The notes under the pieces were generated by a model, which worked only from the letters and a program-made list of their open reading frames with translations, ran no database searches and was not told the DNA's origin. The position numbers and the translations under genes are program-made. This document shows positions 1-8,981 of a DNA stretch of 64,000 bases, piece after piece. The stretch's first letter is position 1; every line of letters starts with the position of its first letter. Origin of the DNA: CAVRQM01 sp963723455 (GTDB taxonomy: Bacteria > Pseudomonadota > Alphaproteobacteria > Acetobacterales > Acetobacteraceae); contig CAVRQM010000005.1 of NCBI GenBank assembly GCA_963723455.1, forward strand, positions 558,001 through 622,000. The letters run 5' to 3'.

Positions 1-777
1 AAGCGCCCGAAGCACCGGCGCGCTGGACACCTTGAGCAGTCCGTCGAACACGCCGCCCAGTTCGACGATCAGGAAGATCGCCGCGGCCATCGAAGCGGCC
101 CCGAGCAGCAGGGTTGCGACCACCACGCGGTTGCGTGGCGCGTTGTAGCCGAAACTCGCGAACACCAGCGTCAGCCACAGGATGATGACCCCGACCAGCG
201 GCGCCGAGACCGATGTTTCAGCCTCTGCGATCAGCGTCCAGCGCATGTCGAGCACGGATCGCAGCCGCGCCTCGGCGCTGGCTGCCAACCACTGCTGCGC
301 AGGCCCGGACGGATGCAGCGCGAGGATCGCCGTCTCGGTGTCGTCCAGCAGCCCGGCGGCGGCCGGATCATTGACGATGCCGCTGCCGCCATCGGCCGGC
401 CAGGTGCCATCCAGCGCGCGGGCCGTGTAGGCGGTCAGGCGCTCGCGCGCCGCGGCCGCGTCCGGCCCATACTGGCGCAGCGCGTGGTCGGTGAGGATGA
501 GGTCGGTGGCAAAACGGCGCACGTCGGCGCTGGTGGCGTTGAACGATGCGCTCATCGAACTGGCCAGCAATCCGAGCACGACCGAGACCATGACGACCAG
601 CATGCTGGTCGCCAGCTTGACGACTTCGTGGGTTGGCGCGTTGCGGCTGCGTTCAGACAGGCGCGGATGCAGGTAGAGCGAGATCAAGCCGGCGCCGAAC
701 AGGCAGACGAGGGCGATCAGGGCGACACCGCCGCCGCCATTGGCGAAGTCGCGCAGCCAGGCCGCGCGCCCGATCAT
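1..777 (-). CDS. DUF4239 (bestrophin-like) membrane protein, C-terminus cut by window edge
   Basis: The reading frame opens at an ATG at 777 and runs off the window start without a stop, so only the first 259 residues are seen. It has two N-terminal hydrophobic segments (about residues 18-37 and 56-74), a soluble loop of about 110 residues, then two more hydrophobic segments near the C-terminal end of what is visible. This layout, with a loop full of Ala/Arg helices between membrane pairs, is that of the DUF4239 family, whose function is unknown; a relation to bestrophin channels has been suggested. It follows the PhyH gene by 7 bases on the same strand, so the two are probably co-transcribed. 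Confidence 0.72.
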   Translation of the reverse strand, partial: MIGRAAWLRDFANGGGGVALIALVCLFGAGLISLYLHPRLSERSRNAPTHEVVKLATSMLVVMVSVVLGLLASSMSASFNATSADVRRFATDLILTDHALRQYGPDAAAARERLTAYTARALDGTWPADGGSGIVNDPAAAGLLDDTETAILALHPSGPAQQWLAASAEARLRSVLDMRWTLIAEAETSVSAPLVGVIILWLTLVFASFGYNAPRNRVVVATLLLGAASMAAAIFLIVELGGVFDGLLKVSSAPVLRAL

Positions 778-784
778 TTCGGCT

Positions 785-1630
785 TCATGCGCCGGGCGTG
801 AACCCGCGCACCGGCAGCGCAGCGCCGCGCTGCAACCAGTTCGTCGCGGCATAGGCCGCGCCCGCGTCGGTGACGTGCAGCGTGTAGGCGTGCCGTGAAA
901 CGGCGGAGCGGTTGGCGGCGCTATAGTGCGGCAGCTTGCCGTGGAACACGACCAGGGCGCCGGCGCGCGCCTCAAGCGGCACCGCCGCAGCGTCGGCGGG
1001 CCAGGGGGTCGCATCGAGGCGCTCCAGCCGCGTCGCGTCGCCCTTTCGCACGAAGCGTTCGCGCAACGGCCCCAGATGGCCGCCGGGCTCCACCCACAGG
1101 CAGCCATTGTCGCGCGTGGCGTCCTCCAGCGCGAACCAGAACGTCGTCACCGTGATCGGGTCGGTGACGAAGAAGCTGGCGTCCTGGTGCCAGCGCACCT
1201 CGCCGCCGATGCCGGGCTGCTTGAAGATGTACATGCTTTGCCAGATGCGCGGCCGCGACAGGCCCAGATCGCCGGCCAGCTCAGCCAGGGTCTCGGCGCG
1301 GGAAAAGGCGTCGAACACCGGGTCGAGGTCGTGCAAAGCATGGCCGATCTTGTTGACCGACAGCGCCTTGTCCTGGCGCAGCCGGCCTTGCGGGTCGCGC
1401 GCCTCCTCTTCCAGGAAGCACCGAACCGCCTCCCCGCTGTCGAGGAACCAGCGATCCGCTCGCTTGGACTGGTCGCGGGTGGTGAACACCCCGGCCTCGT
1501 CCGGGTCGAAGGCGTCCACGATCTCCGCCGCCCGGCCGCGGACTGAGGCGATTTCCACTGCGGATTTGACGCCCGAAAGCACGAGGTAGCCGTCGCGGGC
1601 GAAGGCGGCTCTCTGGTCCTGTGTCAGCAT
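785..1630 (-). CDS. Phytanoyl-CoA dioxygenase (PhyH) family Fe(II)/2-oxoglutarate oxygenase
   Basis: A 281-residue protein of the size usual for bacterial PhyH-type oxygenases. The iron-binding facial triad is visible as H148-x-D150 (in WHQDASFF) and a distal His at about 235 (KLPHY); R246 is the likely 2-oxoglutarate carboxylate contact. Such enzymes hydroxylate small substrates in the cytoplasm using O2 and 2-oxoglutarate. The substrate cannot be read from the sequence. Its start codon lies only 9 bases from that of the divergent TauC-like permease, suggesting that a small organic molecule is imported and then hydroxylated, as in the taurine (tauABCD) system, but this is inference. Confidence 0.85.
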   Translation of the reverse strand: MLTQDQRAAFARDGYLVLSGVKSAVEIASVRGRAAEIVDAFDPDEAGVFTTRDQSKRADRWFLDSGEAVRCFLEEEARDPQGRLRQDKALSVNKIGHALHDLDPVFDAFSRAETLAELAGDLGLSRPRIWQSMYIFKQPGIGGEVRWHQDASFFVTDPITVTTFWFALEDATRDNGCLWVEPGGHLGPLRERFVRKGDATRLERLDATPWPADAAAVPLEARAGALVVFHGKLPHYSAANRSAVSRHAYTLHVTDAGAAYAATNWLQRGAALPVRGFTPGA

Positions 1631-1639
1631 GGCATCAGG

Positions 1640-2485
1640 ATGGCCGAGAATGATGCACAGCGTCGAGACCCGGGGATGAATCCGGCGCCGCTCTGGCTGC
1701 GCCTGATGGTGCCGCTGGCGCTGGCGGCGGGGCTGCTCGCGCTGTGGCAGGCGGCGGTGACGGCGCTGGCGGTCCCGGCGTTCGTGCTGCCGTCGCCGAG
1801 CCAGATCGGCCAGGCGCTGCTGGCCGGCTGGCCGGGGCTGCTGGCCGCGGCGTGGGTGACGCTGCGGATCACGCTACTGGCATTTGCGCTGGCGGTGGCG
1901 GGCGGAGTGGCGCTTGCTTCCGCCTGCGCGCAGAGCCCGCTGCTCGCCGCCGCCGTGCTGCCCTATGCGGTGGTGCTGCAGGTGACGCCGGTGGTGGCGA
2001 TCGCGCCGGTGGTGGTGATCTGGGTCGGCATCGACCATGTCGATCGGGCGCTGCTGATCCTGGCTGCGGTCGTGGCGTTCTTTCCGATCCTGGCCAACAC
2101 CACGCAGGGCCTACGCAGCGCCGATCGCGACCTGTCGGACCTGCTGACGCAATACGGCGCGTCGCGCTGGCAGCGGCTGCGCCTGCTGATGTTTCCTACC
2201 GCGCTGCCGTACCTGCTGGCCGGGATGCGCGTCGCCGGCGGCCTGGCGCTGGTCGGCGCGGTGGTGGCCGAGTTCGTCGCCGGATCGGGCGCAGATGCCG
2301 GGCTGGCGTGGCGGATCATCGAAAGCGGCAACCGGCTGCAGATCCCGGCCATGTTCGCCGCACTGTTCCTGCTGTCGGTCGTGGGGGTGGCGATCTTCCT
2401 GGCCGTGTCGCTGCTGGAGTTCGTTCTGCTGCGCGGCTGGCATCAGAGCGCGCGGCAGAGTGCGGACAGGAGAACCAGGCGATGA
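1640..2485 (+). CDS. ABC transporter permease, SsuC/TauC type
   Basis: Inner-membrane permease of 281 residues with about six hydrophobic helices and the EAA-like cytoplasmic loop (YGASRWQRLRLLMFPTALP) that docks to the ATPase. The family imports sulfonates, taurine, pyrimidine precursors and similar compounds. The ATG at 1640 has a weak ribosome site; a second in-frame ATG at 1676 would still give a full permease and leave 45 bases to the divergent PhyH start. No ATPase gene of this type lies in the window. The NMT1-like binding protein at 2545-3519, converging on this gene, is the obvious partner candidate. Confidence 0.88.
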   Translation: MAENDAQRRDPGMNPAPLWLRLMVPLALAAGLLALWQAAVTALAVPAFVLPSPSQIGQALLAGWPGLLAAAWVTLRITLLAFALAVAGGVALASACAQSPLLAAAVLPYAVVLQVTPVVAIAPVVVIWVGIDHVDRALLILAAVVAFFPILANTTQGLRSADRDLSDLLTQYGASRWQRLRLLMFPTALPYLLAGMRVAGGLALVGAVVAEFVAGSGADAGLAWRIIESGNRLQIPAMFAALFLLSVVGVAIFLAVSLLEFVLLRGWHQSARQSADRRTRR

Positions 2486-2544
2486 GCCGTCTGGATCAGG
2501 GCGTGACCGCAGACGTGCGGCGCGGGATGGCGGCGTGGGGCGCG

Positions 2545-3519
2545 CTACCGCGTCGCGTGCAGGAACTGCATCGTGTAGGCCTGCCGCCAGTCCATCGTCG
2601 CAGGATAGATCCCCTGCGCGGCCATGACCGCGAAGAACGCGCCCCAGCGCGCCTCGGTCATCGCACCCACCCCCAGCGTTCCCGCGTCCCCGCCCTCGAT
2701 CATGCCCCGCTCGCGCATCTGCGTGCGGGCAAACGCGATCAGCGCGTCCGTCTCGTCCGGATTGGCCTGCTTGATGAGCGCGTTCCCCGGCGTCGGGTCG
2801 CCGTCCAGGTAGTCGCGCCAGCCCTCGATCGTGGCATCGACGAACGCCTGCACCAAGTCGGGCTTGTGCGCGATCAGCCGGTCGGAGGCCAGGATCAGCG
2901 TCGCGTAACTGGGATAGCCGTCATCGGCCAGCAGATACACCTGAGGCTGCACGCCAGCCTGTTCCGCCAGATACGGCTCGGCCGTGGCATAGCCCTGCTG
3001 GATAGCGTCCGGGTTGACCAGGAACGGCGCCATGTTGAACGTGTATTTGCAAATCTGGCTGTCCTGGAAGCCGTATCTTGCGCGCAGCCAGGCCCAGAAC
3101 GTGCCGATGGCGAAATCGGCGACCATGATCGGCTTGCCGCGCATGTCGGCGATCGAGCGGATGTCCGGCCGCTGATGCGTCATCAGCACCAGCGGATCCT
3201 TCTGGAATATCGCCGCCACCGCGCGCGCCCTCGCGCCCGCTGCCAGCAGGTTGAGCGCGAAGAAGTCGTTGCTGCCGACTGCGAGATCGACCGCGCCCGC
3301 CGCCAGCAGCCGCTGGTTGTCGATGCCCGGGCCCCCCTGGCGGATGCTCACGTCCAGCCCTCGCCGCCTATAAAAGCCGCGCGCCAGCGCCTGATAGAAG
3401 CCGCCGTGCTCGGCCTCGGCCTTCCAGTCCGTCGCGAACAGGATCTTCTCATCCGCGCGCGCCGTCCGGCAAAGCCAGCAGCCGGCGAGCAGCAGCGCGG
3501 CAAGAACCAGGCGGCCCAT
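2545..3519 (-). CDS. ABC transporter substrate-binding protein, NMT1/THI5-like
   Basis: 324-residue periplasmic protein with an N-terminal signal segment (hydrophobic residues 3-20, possible lipobox-like Cys14) followed by a type II periplasmic-binding fold typical of the SsuA/TauA/ThiY (NMT1/THI5-like) family. It starts 3 bases after the stop of the class II aldolase gene, so it sits at the tail of the sugar operon although its family usually serves TauC/SsuC-type permeases, one of which (1640-2485) ends 59 bases away on the other strand. The ligand is unknown; sulfonates, pyrimidines and amides are typical for the family. Confidence 0.85.
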   Translation of the reverse strand: MGRLVLAALLLAGCWLCRTARADEKILFATDWKAEAEHGGFYQALARGFYRRRGLDVSIRQGGPGIDNQRLLAAGAVDLAVGSNDFFALNLLAAGARARAVAAIFQKDPLVLMTHQRPDIRSIADMRGKPIMVADFAIGTFWAWLRARYGFQDSQICKYTFNMAPFLVNPDAIQQGYATAEPYLAEQAGVQPQVYLLADDGYPSYATLILASDRLIAHKPDLVQAFVDATIEGWRDYLDGDPTPGNALIKQANPDETDALIAFARTQMRERGMIEGGDAGTLGVGAMTEARWGAFFAVMAAQGIYPATMDWRQAYTMQFLHATR

Positions 3520-3522
3520 CGC

Positions 3523-4269
3523 TCAGGCCGCCGCTTTCTTCTTGGACTTCTTCTTCGGCACGGACGGATCCTTCCCCTTGCCGACCTGCATTGCGATGTC
3601 GTTGACGCCCTCAAGATCGGGCGGCAAGCCATAGCTCATGCGCTTCATCTGCTCGATCACCCGCTGCATTTCCGCGTCGTCCAGCACCGGCGGCTCGCCG
3701 AGCGCCAGGGCCTGCACGTAGATGCGCGACAAGGTTTCCACCTCGATCGCCAGGGACAGAGCGCGGGCCAGCGATGTGCCGAGCGAGATCTGCCCATGCT
3801 GGCCCAGCAGGCAGGCGAGCCGGCCGTCCAGCGCCTCCAGTGCGTTGTCCGACAGCGCCTGCGTGCCGAAGGTCGCGTATTTGGCGCAGCGGATGGTCGT
3901 TCCTCCGGCTACGCCGGTCATGTAGTGGAAGCTTGGGATCGTCCGGTGATGCACCGCCAGAGACGTGGCGTAAACCGAGTGGCAATGCAGCACCACGTTG
4001 ATGTCCGGCCGGGCGCGCAGGATGTCGCGGTGGAAGCGCCACTCCGAGGACGGGCGATGCGGCCCGTCATAGCTCGCGTCGTAACGCATGTGGATCAGGT
4101 CGCGGTGTTGCATCCTCTCGTATGGCAGCGAGGTCGGCGTGACCAGAAAACCGTCGCCGAGCCGGACCGAAAGGTTCCCCGCCGTGCCCTGGTTTATGCC
4201 GCTGCTGTTCATGCGGCGGCAGGTATCGACCATCTCGTGCCGCAGGTCGGTTTCGAAGTCGTGACTCAT
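3523..4269 (-). CDS. Class II aldolase/adducin family protein (FucA-like)
   Basis: 248-residue cytosolic enzyme. The zinc site of the L-fuculose-1-phosphate aldolase/L-ribulose-5-phosphate 4-epimerase family is intact: E76 (SSEWRFH), H95 and H97 (HCHS) and H158 (GQHG). The family either cleaves ketose 1-phosphates to dihydroxyacetone phosphate and an aldehyde, or epimerises pentulose phosphates. The C-terminus carries an unusual Lys-rich tail (KKKSKKKAAA). The ATG overlaps the stop of the FGGY kinase by 4 bases (ATGA), so translation is coupled and the kinase product is the likely substrate. Which reaction it performs is not decided by the sequence. Confidence 0.87.
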   Translation of the reverse strand: MSHDFETDLRHEMVDTCRRMNSSGINQGTAGNLSVRLGDGFLVTPTSLPYERMQHRDLIHMRYDASYDGPHRPSSEWRFHRDILRARPDINVVLHCHSVYATSLAVHHRTIPSFHYMTGVAGGTTIRCAKYATFGTQALSDNALEALDGRLACLLGQHGQISLGTSLARALSLAIEVETLSRIYVQALALGEPPVLDDAEMQRVIEQMKRMSYGLPPDLEGVNDIAMQVGKGKDPSVPKKKSKKKAAA

Positions 4270-5651
4270 CCAGGGTTCTCCATGCAGAGCGACTGCCAGC
4301 GCGCGCGGTAGGCGGCCAGCGTGGGGATGTCCAGGGGCGCGGGCTCGGCCAGCATCGCGTCGGCGGGCATGGTTCGTGTCGCGTGCGTGGCCAGCAGCGC
4401 CGCGCCGGCGGGGGGTCCGGCGGTCTCGCGGTTGACATGCACGCGGGCGGCCGGGCGCAGGGCGGCGGCAAGCGCCCCATACAGCGGGTCGGCGGTGAAC
4501 GGGCCGTCCAGCACCACGTCGCCGTCGCCGCCGAGCGCGTCCAGGCAGGCGTCCGTCAGCAACGCGGTGTACAGGATCGCGAGCGCGCGCCGCTCGGCCG
4601 GGTTTGCGGGTGGCGGCCCGGTGATCGCGCCACGGCCGGCGCGGCCGGGGAACAGGCCGTCATCCGCGCCGAAGCTGGGCAGCGCCATCGTGTTGCGCGC
4701 CACCAGCGCGGCGGCCAGCGCCGGCGGCGAGGGTCCGGCATCGGGCGGATCGCCCGCGACATGCAGGAATTCGCGGCCGCCCATGCAGATCGCCCCACAT
4801 AGCGGCGCGCCGTCGATGCTGGCGTTGCAGGTCATGCCACGCGCCTCGTCCAGCCGCGCCGGATCGGCGGCATCGCTCAGGGCGACGATCCAGGTGCCGG
4901 TCGAGACCACGGTGAATGCCCGCCAGCCGGCGGCCTGGTAGCGATAGAAATTGGCGGTGCTGTCGTGCACCCCGCACAGCACGCGCGTCGCGCCCGCCAG
5001 CCCGGTGCGCATGGCGACATCCGGCAGCACGCAGCCCAGCGTGTCCCAGGCCCGGCGCAGCGGGGGCATCAGCGCGGCCCAGCCCTGTTCGGCGACGATG
5101 CTCGCATAGGCGCGATCGGCTGCCGACCAGAGATGCGATTGCGCCGCCAGCGAGGAGATTTCGGTGGCCATGACGCCGGACAGCCGCCACGCCCAGTATT
5201 GCGGCAGCGGCAGCAACGCCCGCGCCGCCGCGAACCGCGCGGGTTCGGCGCGCTGCATCCACAGCACCTGTCGCGCCAGATGCGTGGCGCCCAGCATCAC
5301 CGGGCTGCCGCGCTCGCGATAGCGCCCGACGATGGCGTGATACTCGGCGTCGATGTCGCCCGGCATCTCCTGTTCGTAATCGACCATCGGCAGCGCCGGT
5401 CCGTCTGCGCCGACCAGCACGCCGCCCGAACCGTGGCCGCAGGGCACGATCGCGCCGATGTCGTGCCGCCGTGCGAGCTGCGCGAGAGCGTCCAGCACCC
5501 AGGCCTCCAGGCCGGCCAAGTCGTGATGCCGGTAAGGCGGCCCGGGCCGCGACGGGTTCGGGGTGGCCAGCGTCTCCAGGATCACGCCGGCCTCGGTCGC
5601 CACGCTCAGCTTGACGTTGCTCTTGCCGACATCCAGCACCGCAACACTCAC
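4266..5651 (-). CDS. FGGY-family carbohydrate kinase (rhamnulokinase/fuculokinase-like)
   Basis: 461 residues from a GTG at 5651 that overlaps the xylB stop (GTGA); the open frame extends further upstream but only inside xylB. The first residues form the DVGKSN phosphate-binding loop of the ASKHA fold, and VSTGTW in the middle is the second phosphate loop. The C-terminal half has several changes in the family pattern and lacks a clear GGG(A/S) motif, so it is a divergent member. It probably phosphorylates a ketose at C1, feeding the adjacent aldolase. It is clearly different from the neighbouring XylB, so the operon encodes two sugar kinases. Confidence 0.82.
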   Translation of the reverse strand: MSVAVLDVGKSNVKLSVATEAGVILETLATPNPSRPGPPYRHHDLAGLEAWVLDALAQLARRHDIGAIVPCGHGSGGVLVGADGPALPMVDYEQEMPGDIDAEYHAIVGRYRERGSPVMLGATHLARQVLWMQRAEPARFAAARALLPLPQYWAWRLSGVMATEISSLAAQSHLWSAADRAYASIVAEQGWAALMPPLRRAWDTLGCVLPDVAMRTGLAGATRVLCGVHDSTANFYRYQAAGWRAFTVVSTGTWIVALSDAADPARLDEARGMTCNASIDGAPLCGAICMGGREFLHVAGDPPDAGPSPPALAAALVARNTMALPSFGADDGLFPGRAGRGAITGPPPANPAERRALAILYTALLTDACLDALGGDGDVVLDGPFTADPLYGALAAALRPAARVHVNRETAGPPAGAALLATHATRTMPADAMLAEPAPLDIPTLAAYRARWQSLCMENPG

Positions 5652-7108
5652 CGGGCGAACTCCGGGCGCAGGGCCTGGTACAGCGCCCGGAATGCCGGCA
5701 GGCGCTCGGCATAGGCGGCGGCCAGCGCCGGTTCCGGCAGCAGCGTCTCCTGGATCGGCGGCGGCGCGAACGACGGCAATTCGCCAGCCGCCGCACGGGC
5801 CAGCCGGGCGGCGCCGAACGCCGGCCCCCGGCTGCCGCCGGCATGGCGATGCAGCGGAATCTCCAGCACGGCGGCGATGATGCGGCCCCACAACCGGCTG
5901 CGCGCGCCGCCGCCGATGAAGCTGGCTTCGGTCAGGTGCGTGCCGGCGGCGGCCAGCGCGTCGCGCGCGTCGGCGAGGCTGAAGGCCACGCCTTCCAGCG
6001 CCGCGAGCGCCAAATCCATCGCGGCGGTGTCGCTGGCAAGCCCGAACACCACGCCCCGGGCATGCGGGTCGTCATGCGGCGTGCGCTCGCCCGCCAGGTA
6101 CGGCAGCATGAGCAGCCGGCCGGGACCGGCATAGGCGGTGTCCAGTTCGTTCAGCAGCGGCGCGGGATCGGGATGCCCGGTCAGACGCGCAATCAGGCCG
6201 AGCACGCTGGCCCCGTTGAGCATCGCCGCGATCTGGCACCAGCGTTCGGGCAGAGCGTGGCAGAACGCGTGGACCATCGCCGCCGGCGACGCGCGGTGTG
6301 CGGCGCTGGCGACGAATATCTGCGCACTGGTGCCGAGCGAGACGAAGGCCTGCCCCGCCTGCGTGGCGCCGATCCCGACGCCGCCGGTCGGCGTGTCGCC
6401 CCCGCCGCCGGCCACCACCACGCCATCCGGCAGGCCGAAGCGACGCGCGATGTCCGGTCGCAGGGTGCCGGTCGGCCGCGTGCTCTCGACGATCGGCGGC
6501 AGGATCGCCGGATCAATGCCGATCGCGGCGATCGCCCGCGCGCTCCAGCCTCGGCTCGCCTGGTCCAGCAGCCAGGTTCCGGCCGCATCCGAAACGTCGG
6601 TCGCGCGTTCGCCGGACAGATGCAACCGCAGGAAGTCCTTGGCCGAAACCAGCGTGCGCGTGCGCGCCAGGACACCGGCCTCGTGGCGCGCAAGCCAGAC
6701 CAGCTTCGGCCCGGTGAGGCCAGCCATCGCCGGCACGCCCAGCTCCGCGGCCAGGCCCTCGCCAAGCCGCTTGAGCGCATCCGCCTCGGCATGGGCGCGG
6801 CCGTCATTCCACAGCATCGCCGGCCGGATCGGACGGTCCGCCGCATCCAGCAGCACCGCTGCGTGCATCTGCCCGGTCAGGCCGAGCGAGCGAACGCCCT
6901 GCATCGCCGCCGGCGCCTGGGCGGCCAGCCGGTCCAGCGCGGCGCATGCCGCCGCGATCCAGGCCGCCGGATCCTGCTCGGAGGCGAGCGGCGCGGGGTG
7001 CTGCGTTGTCAGCCTGACCTCGGCCTCGGCCAGCACCAGTTCATCGGGATCGACCAGCAGCGCCTTGACGGCCGAGGTGCCGAGGTCGAGGCCGATGGCG
7101 TTGCTCAC
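5648..7108 (-). CDS. xylB: Xylulokinase
   Basis: 486 residues from a GTG at 7108, just after the epimerase stop; the DLGTSAVK loop follows directly, which supports this start. It phosphorylates D-xylulose (or a related ketose) with ATP. Visible family marks are LTGQMHA (substrate contact), the catalytic Asp region GGGGDTPTGG, the SLGTSA loop, PYLAGERTPHDDP typical for XylB, and IGGGARS near the C-terminus. The length is normal. It overlaps the downstream FGGY kinase by 4 bases. Because the operon also has a 3-epimerase-like enzyme, its physiological substrate may be a ketose other than D-xylulose. Confidence 0.9.
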   Translation of the reverse strand: MSNAIGLDLGTSAVKALLVDPDELVLAEAEVRLTTQHPAPLASEQDPAAWIAAACAALDRLAAQAPAAMQGVRSLGLTGQMHAAVLLDAADRPIRPAMLWNDGRAHAEADALKRLGEGLAAELGVPAMAGLTGPKLVWLARHEAGVLARTRTLVSAKDFLRLHLSGERATDVSDAAGTWLLDQASRGWSARAIAAIGIDPAILPPIVESTRPTGTLRPDIARRFGLPDGVVVAGGGGDTPTGGVGIGATQAGQAFVSLGTSAQIFVASAAHRASPAAMVHAFCHALPERWCQIAAMLNGASVLGLIARLTGHPDPAPLLNELDTAYAGPGRLLMLPYLAGERTPHDDPHARGVVFGLASDTAAMDLALAALEGVAFSLADARDALAAAGTHLTEASFIGGGARSRLWGRIIAAVLEIPLHRHAGGSRGPAFGAARLARAAAGELPSFAPPPIQETLLPEPALAAAYAERLPAFRALYQALRPEFAR

Positions 7109-7121
7109 GGCCGGCGGGCGG

Positions 7122-7973
7122 TCAGTGCAGCAGCCCGTGTTTGCGGCCGAGATCGCGCAGGAACTGTACTCCCTGCTCCAGCACCTCATGCCGGTCGCGC
7201 GCCACCGGGCGCCAGACTGCCAGCGCCGCCGCGATCTCCGGCGGGACGGACACGAAGCTTTCCATCACCAGATCGCCGGTGAATTGCCCGGCCGCCAGCG
7301 CCGCGAACGCATCCTCCCAGTCTACCGTTCCTGTACCGGGCACGCCGCGATCACTTTCCGAAACGTGGATGTATGGCGCATGCCGTCCGGCGAGGGTCAG
7401 GCCGTGGCCGATGCCCTTCTCCTCGATGTTCATGTGATAGGTGTCGAGGTGGATCACGACATTCGGCTCGCCGATGCGCGCGATCATGTCCAGTCCGTGC
7501 TGCGCGGTGTTGAGCAGATGCGTCTCGTAGCGGTTGCACGGCTCGATGCCGAGCAGCATGCCCCAATCCGCCGCGCGCTGCGCCACGGGCTTCAGCGCCG
7601 TGGCGATGTTGGCGTATTCCGCCTCGGTCGGCGGCTTGCCGGATTTGTAGCCGAGTGCGGAGTAGGTGACGCCGCCCAGGAATGTGCAGCCCAGCGCGTG
7701 CGCCACTTCAAGCGCGGGCATCAGGAACTCGGTGGCGCCCTGTGGATTGTCCTGCGCCATGCGGTCGGGCGGCAGGCACAGGCTGCCGGACGCGGCGAGG
7801 CCGTGATCGGCCAGCAGCGCGCGCGCGTGCCCGACATCAATGCTCTGTGGCGCCAGCAGCGGAATCTCGATCAGCTGCAGCCCGTAGCGGGCCGCCTCCG
7901 GCACCGCGACCGCGGCGGTTTCGGGGGTCCAGTTCGGACCCCACAGGCTGAAATGCATGCCCAGTCGCGCCAT
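7122..7973 (-). CDS. Sugar phosphate isomerase/epimerase family, ketose 3-epimerase-like
   Basis: 283-residue TIM-barrel protein. The four metal/catalytic residues of the D-tagatose/D-psicose 3-epimerase group can be aligned: E144 (GIEPCNRYETH, with E150 as the companion Glu), D177 (HLDTYHMN), H203 (YIHVSESDRG) and E238 (VMESF). Members interconvert free ketoses at C3. It lies between the permease genes and xylB with 15 and 13 base gaps, so it acts on the imported sugar before phosphorylation. The exact ketose cannot be told from sequence; erythrulose/L-ribulose-type substrates are also known for the family. Confidence 0.83.
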   Translation of the reverse strand: MARLGMHFSLWGPNWTPETAAVAVPEAARYGLQLIEIPLLAPQSIDVGHARALLADHGLAASGSLCLPPDRMAQDNPQGATEFLMPALEVAHALGCTFLGGVTYSALGYKSGKPPTEAEYANIATALKPVAQRAADWGMLLGIEPCNRYETHLLNTAQHGLDMIARIGEPNVVIHLDTYHMNIEEKGIGHGLTLAGRHAPYIHVSESDRGVPGTGTVDWEDAFAALAAGQFTGDLVMESFVSVPPEIAAALAVWRPVARDRHEVLEQGVQFLRDLGRKHGLLH

Positions 7974-7988
7974 CGCATCACTTCCTTC

Positions 7989-8981
7989 TCAAGTCCGCCT
8001 GCCCAGTGTCTGTGCCGCCACCACGCAGATCAGCACAAGTCCCCAGGTGGCAAGTTTCAGGTAATCGGAAAAGCCCAGCAGGTTGGACGCCGACGCGATC
8101 ACCTGCAACACCGCAAGCGCCAGCATCAGCCCGGCGATGCGCCCGAAGCCGCCGAACGGATCCACCCCGCCCAGCACCGCCGCCAGGATCGTCACGAGAA
8201 GGTAGGATTGCGCATATTCCGCGCTGGCCGAGTTGAACCTGGCCAGCATCAGGCAGCCGGCGAGGAAGCATAGCACCGAGGATGCGAGATATACGCCCAC
8301 CAGCACGCGGCGCGTGTCGATCGCGGAGTACCGCGTCGCCTCCAGGTTCGAGCCGACCATGAACACGCTGACGCCGAATGCGGTGCGGCGCATCAGGATC
8401 GCGGTGGCCGCCGCGGCCAGCACCAGGACCGCGAACGGCGCCGGCACGCCCAGCACGACGGCATTTCCGGCTGCGGCGAAATCCGGCGGCAGGCCGGAGA
8501 CGATGGTGCCACGGGTGAGGAAGATGCTGATCCCGTCGATGACCGATCGGGTGCCGAGCGTCACCAGGATCGGATGCACCCCGCTATAGGCGACCAGCGC
8601 CCCGGTCAGCAGGCCGATCAGCACGCATAGCAGCAGCCCCGCCAGCATTGCGCCGAAGATGGCGAGGCCGGCCGGCGCGCCCGATGCGGCCAGGTACTTC
8701 ATGCTGACAGCCATCAGCAGCGCCGACTGGTTCGCGGTCGCGATGATCGCCAGGTTCAGGCCGCCGGAAATCAGCGGGATCACCATCGCCAGCGACAGCA
8801 GGCCGAGTTCCGGCATCTGGAACATCACCGACTGCACCGCTCCGGCGCTGGCGAATCCCGGCACGATCAGCCCGAAGGCGATCACCAGCACCACGAACAG
8901 GCCCGCCAGGCCGCCCAATCCGCCCGGCGTCCCACGGCGCAGCGACGCCACGACCCGATCGAGCGTGATCGCCTCAGCCAT
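7989..8981 (-). CDS. Sugar ABC transporter permease, RbsC family (second subunit)
   Basis: 330-residue membrane protein with about ten hydrophobic helices and the conserved GANVEATRYSAI-like loop (here VGSNLEATRYSAID) of carbohydrate-uptake-2 (RbsC-type) permeases. It overlaps the preceding permease by 8 bases, so the transporter probably has a heterodimeric membrane domain. Works with the ATPase at 9964-11454 and the binding protein at 11456-12457. Confidence 0.9.
   Translation of the reverse strand: MAEAITLDRVVASLRRGTPGGLGGLAGLFVVLVIAFGLIVPGFASAGAVQSVMFQMPELGLLSLAMVIPLISGGLNLAIIATANQSALLMAVSMKYLAASGAPAGLAIFGAMLAGLLLCVLIGLLTGALVAYSGVHPILVTLGTRSVIDGISIFLTRGTIVSGLPPDFAAAGNAVVLGVPAPFAVLVLAAAATAILMRRTAFGVSVFMVGSNLEATRYSAIDTRRVLVGVYLASSVLCFLAGCLMLARFNSASAEYAQSYLLVTILAAVLGGVDPFGGFGRIAGLMLALAVLQVIASASNLLGFSDYLKLATWGLVLICVVAAQTLGRRT

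Noticed and set aside
1744..4311. 855-codon plus-strand frame crossing the permease, binding protein and aldolase genes
   Set aside because: Antisense or out of phase to three genes with clear family motifs; Arg/Ala-rich without motifs.
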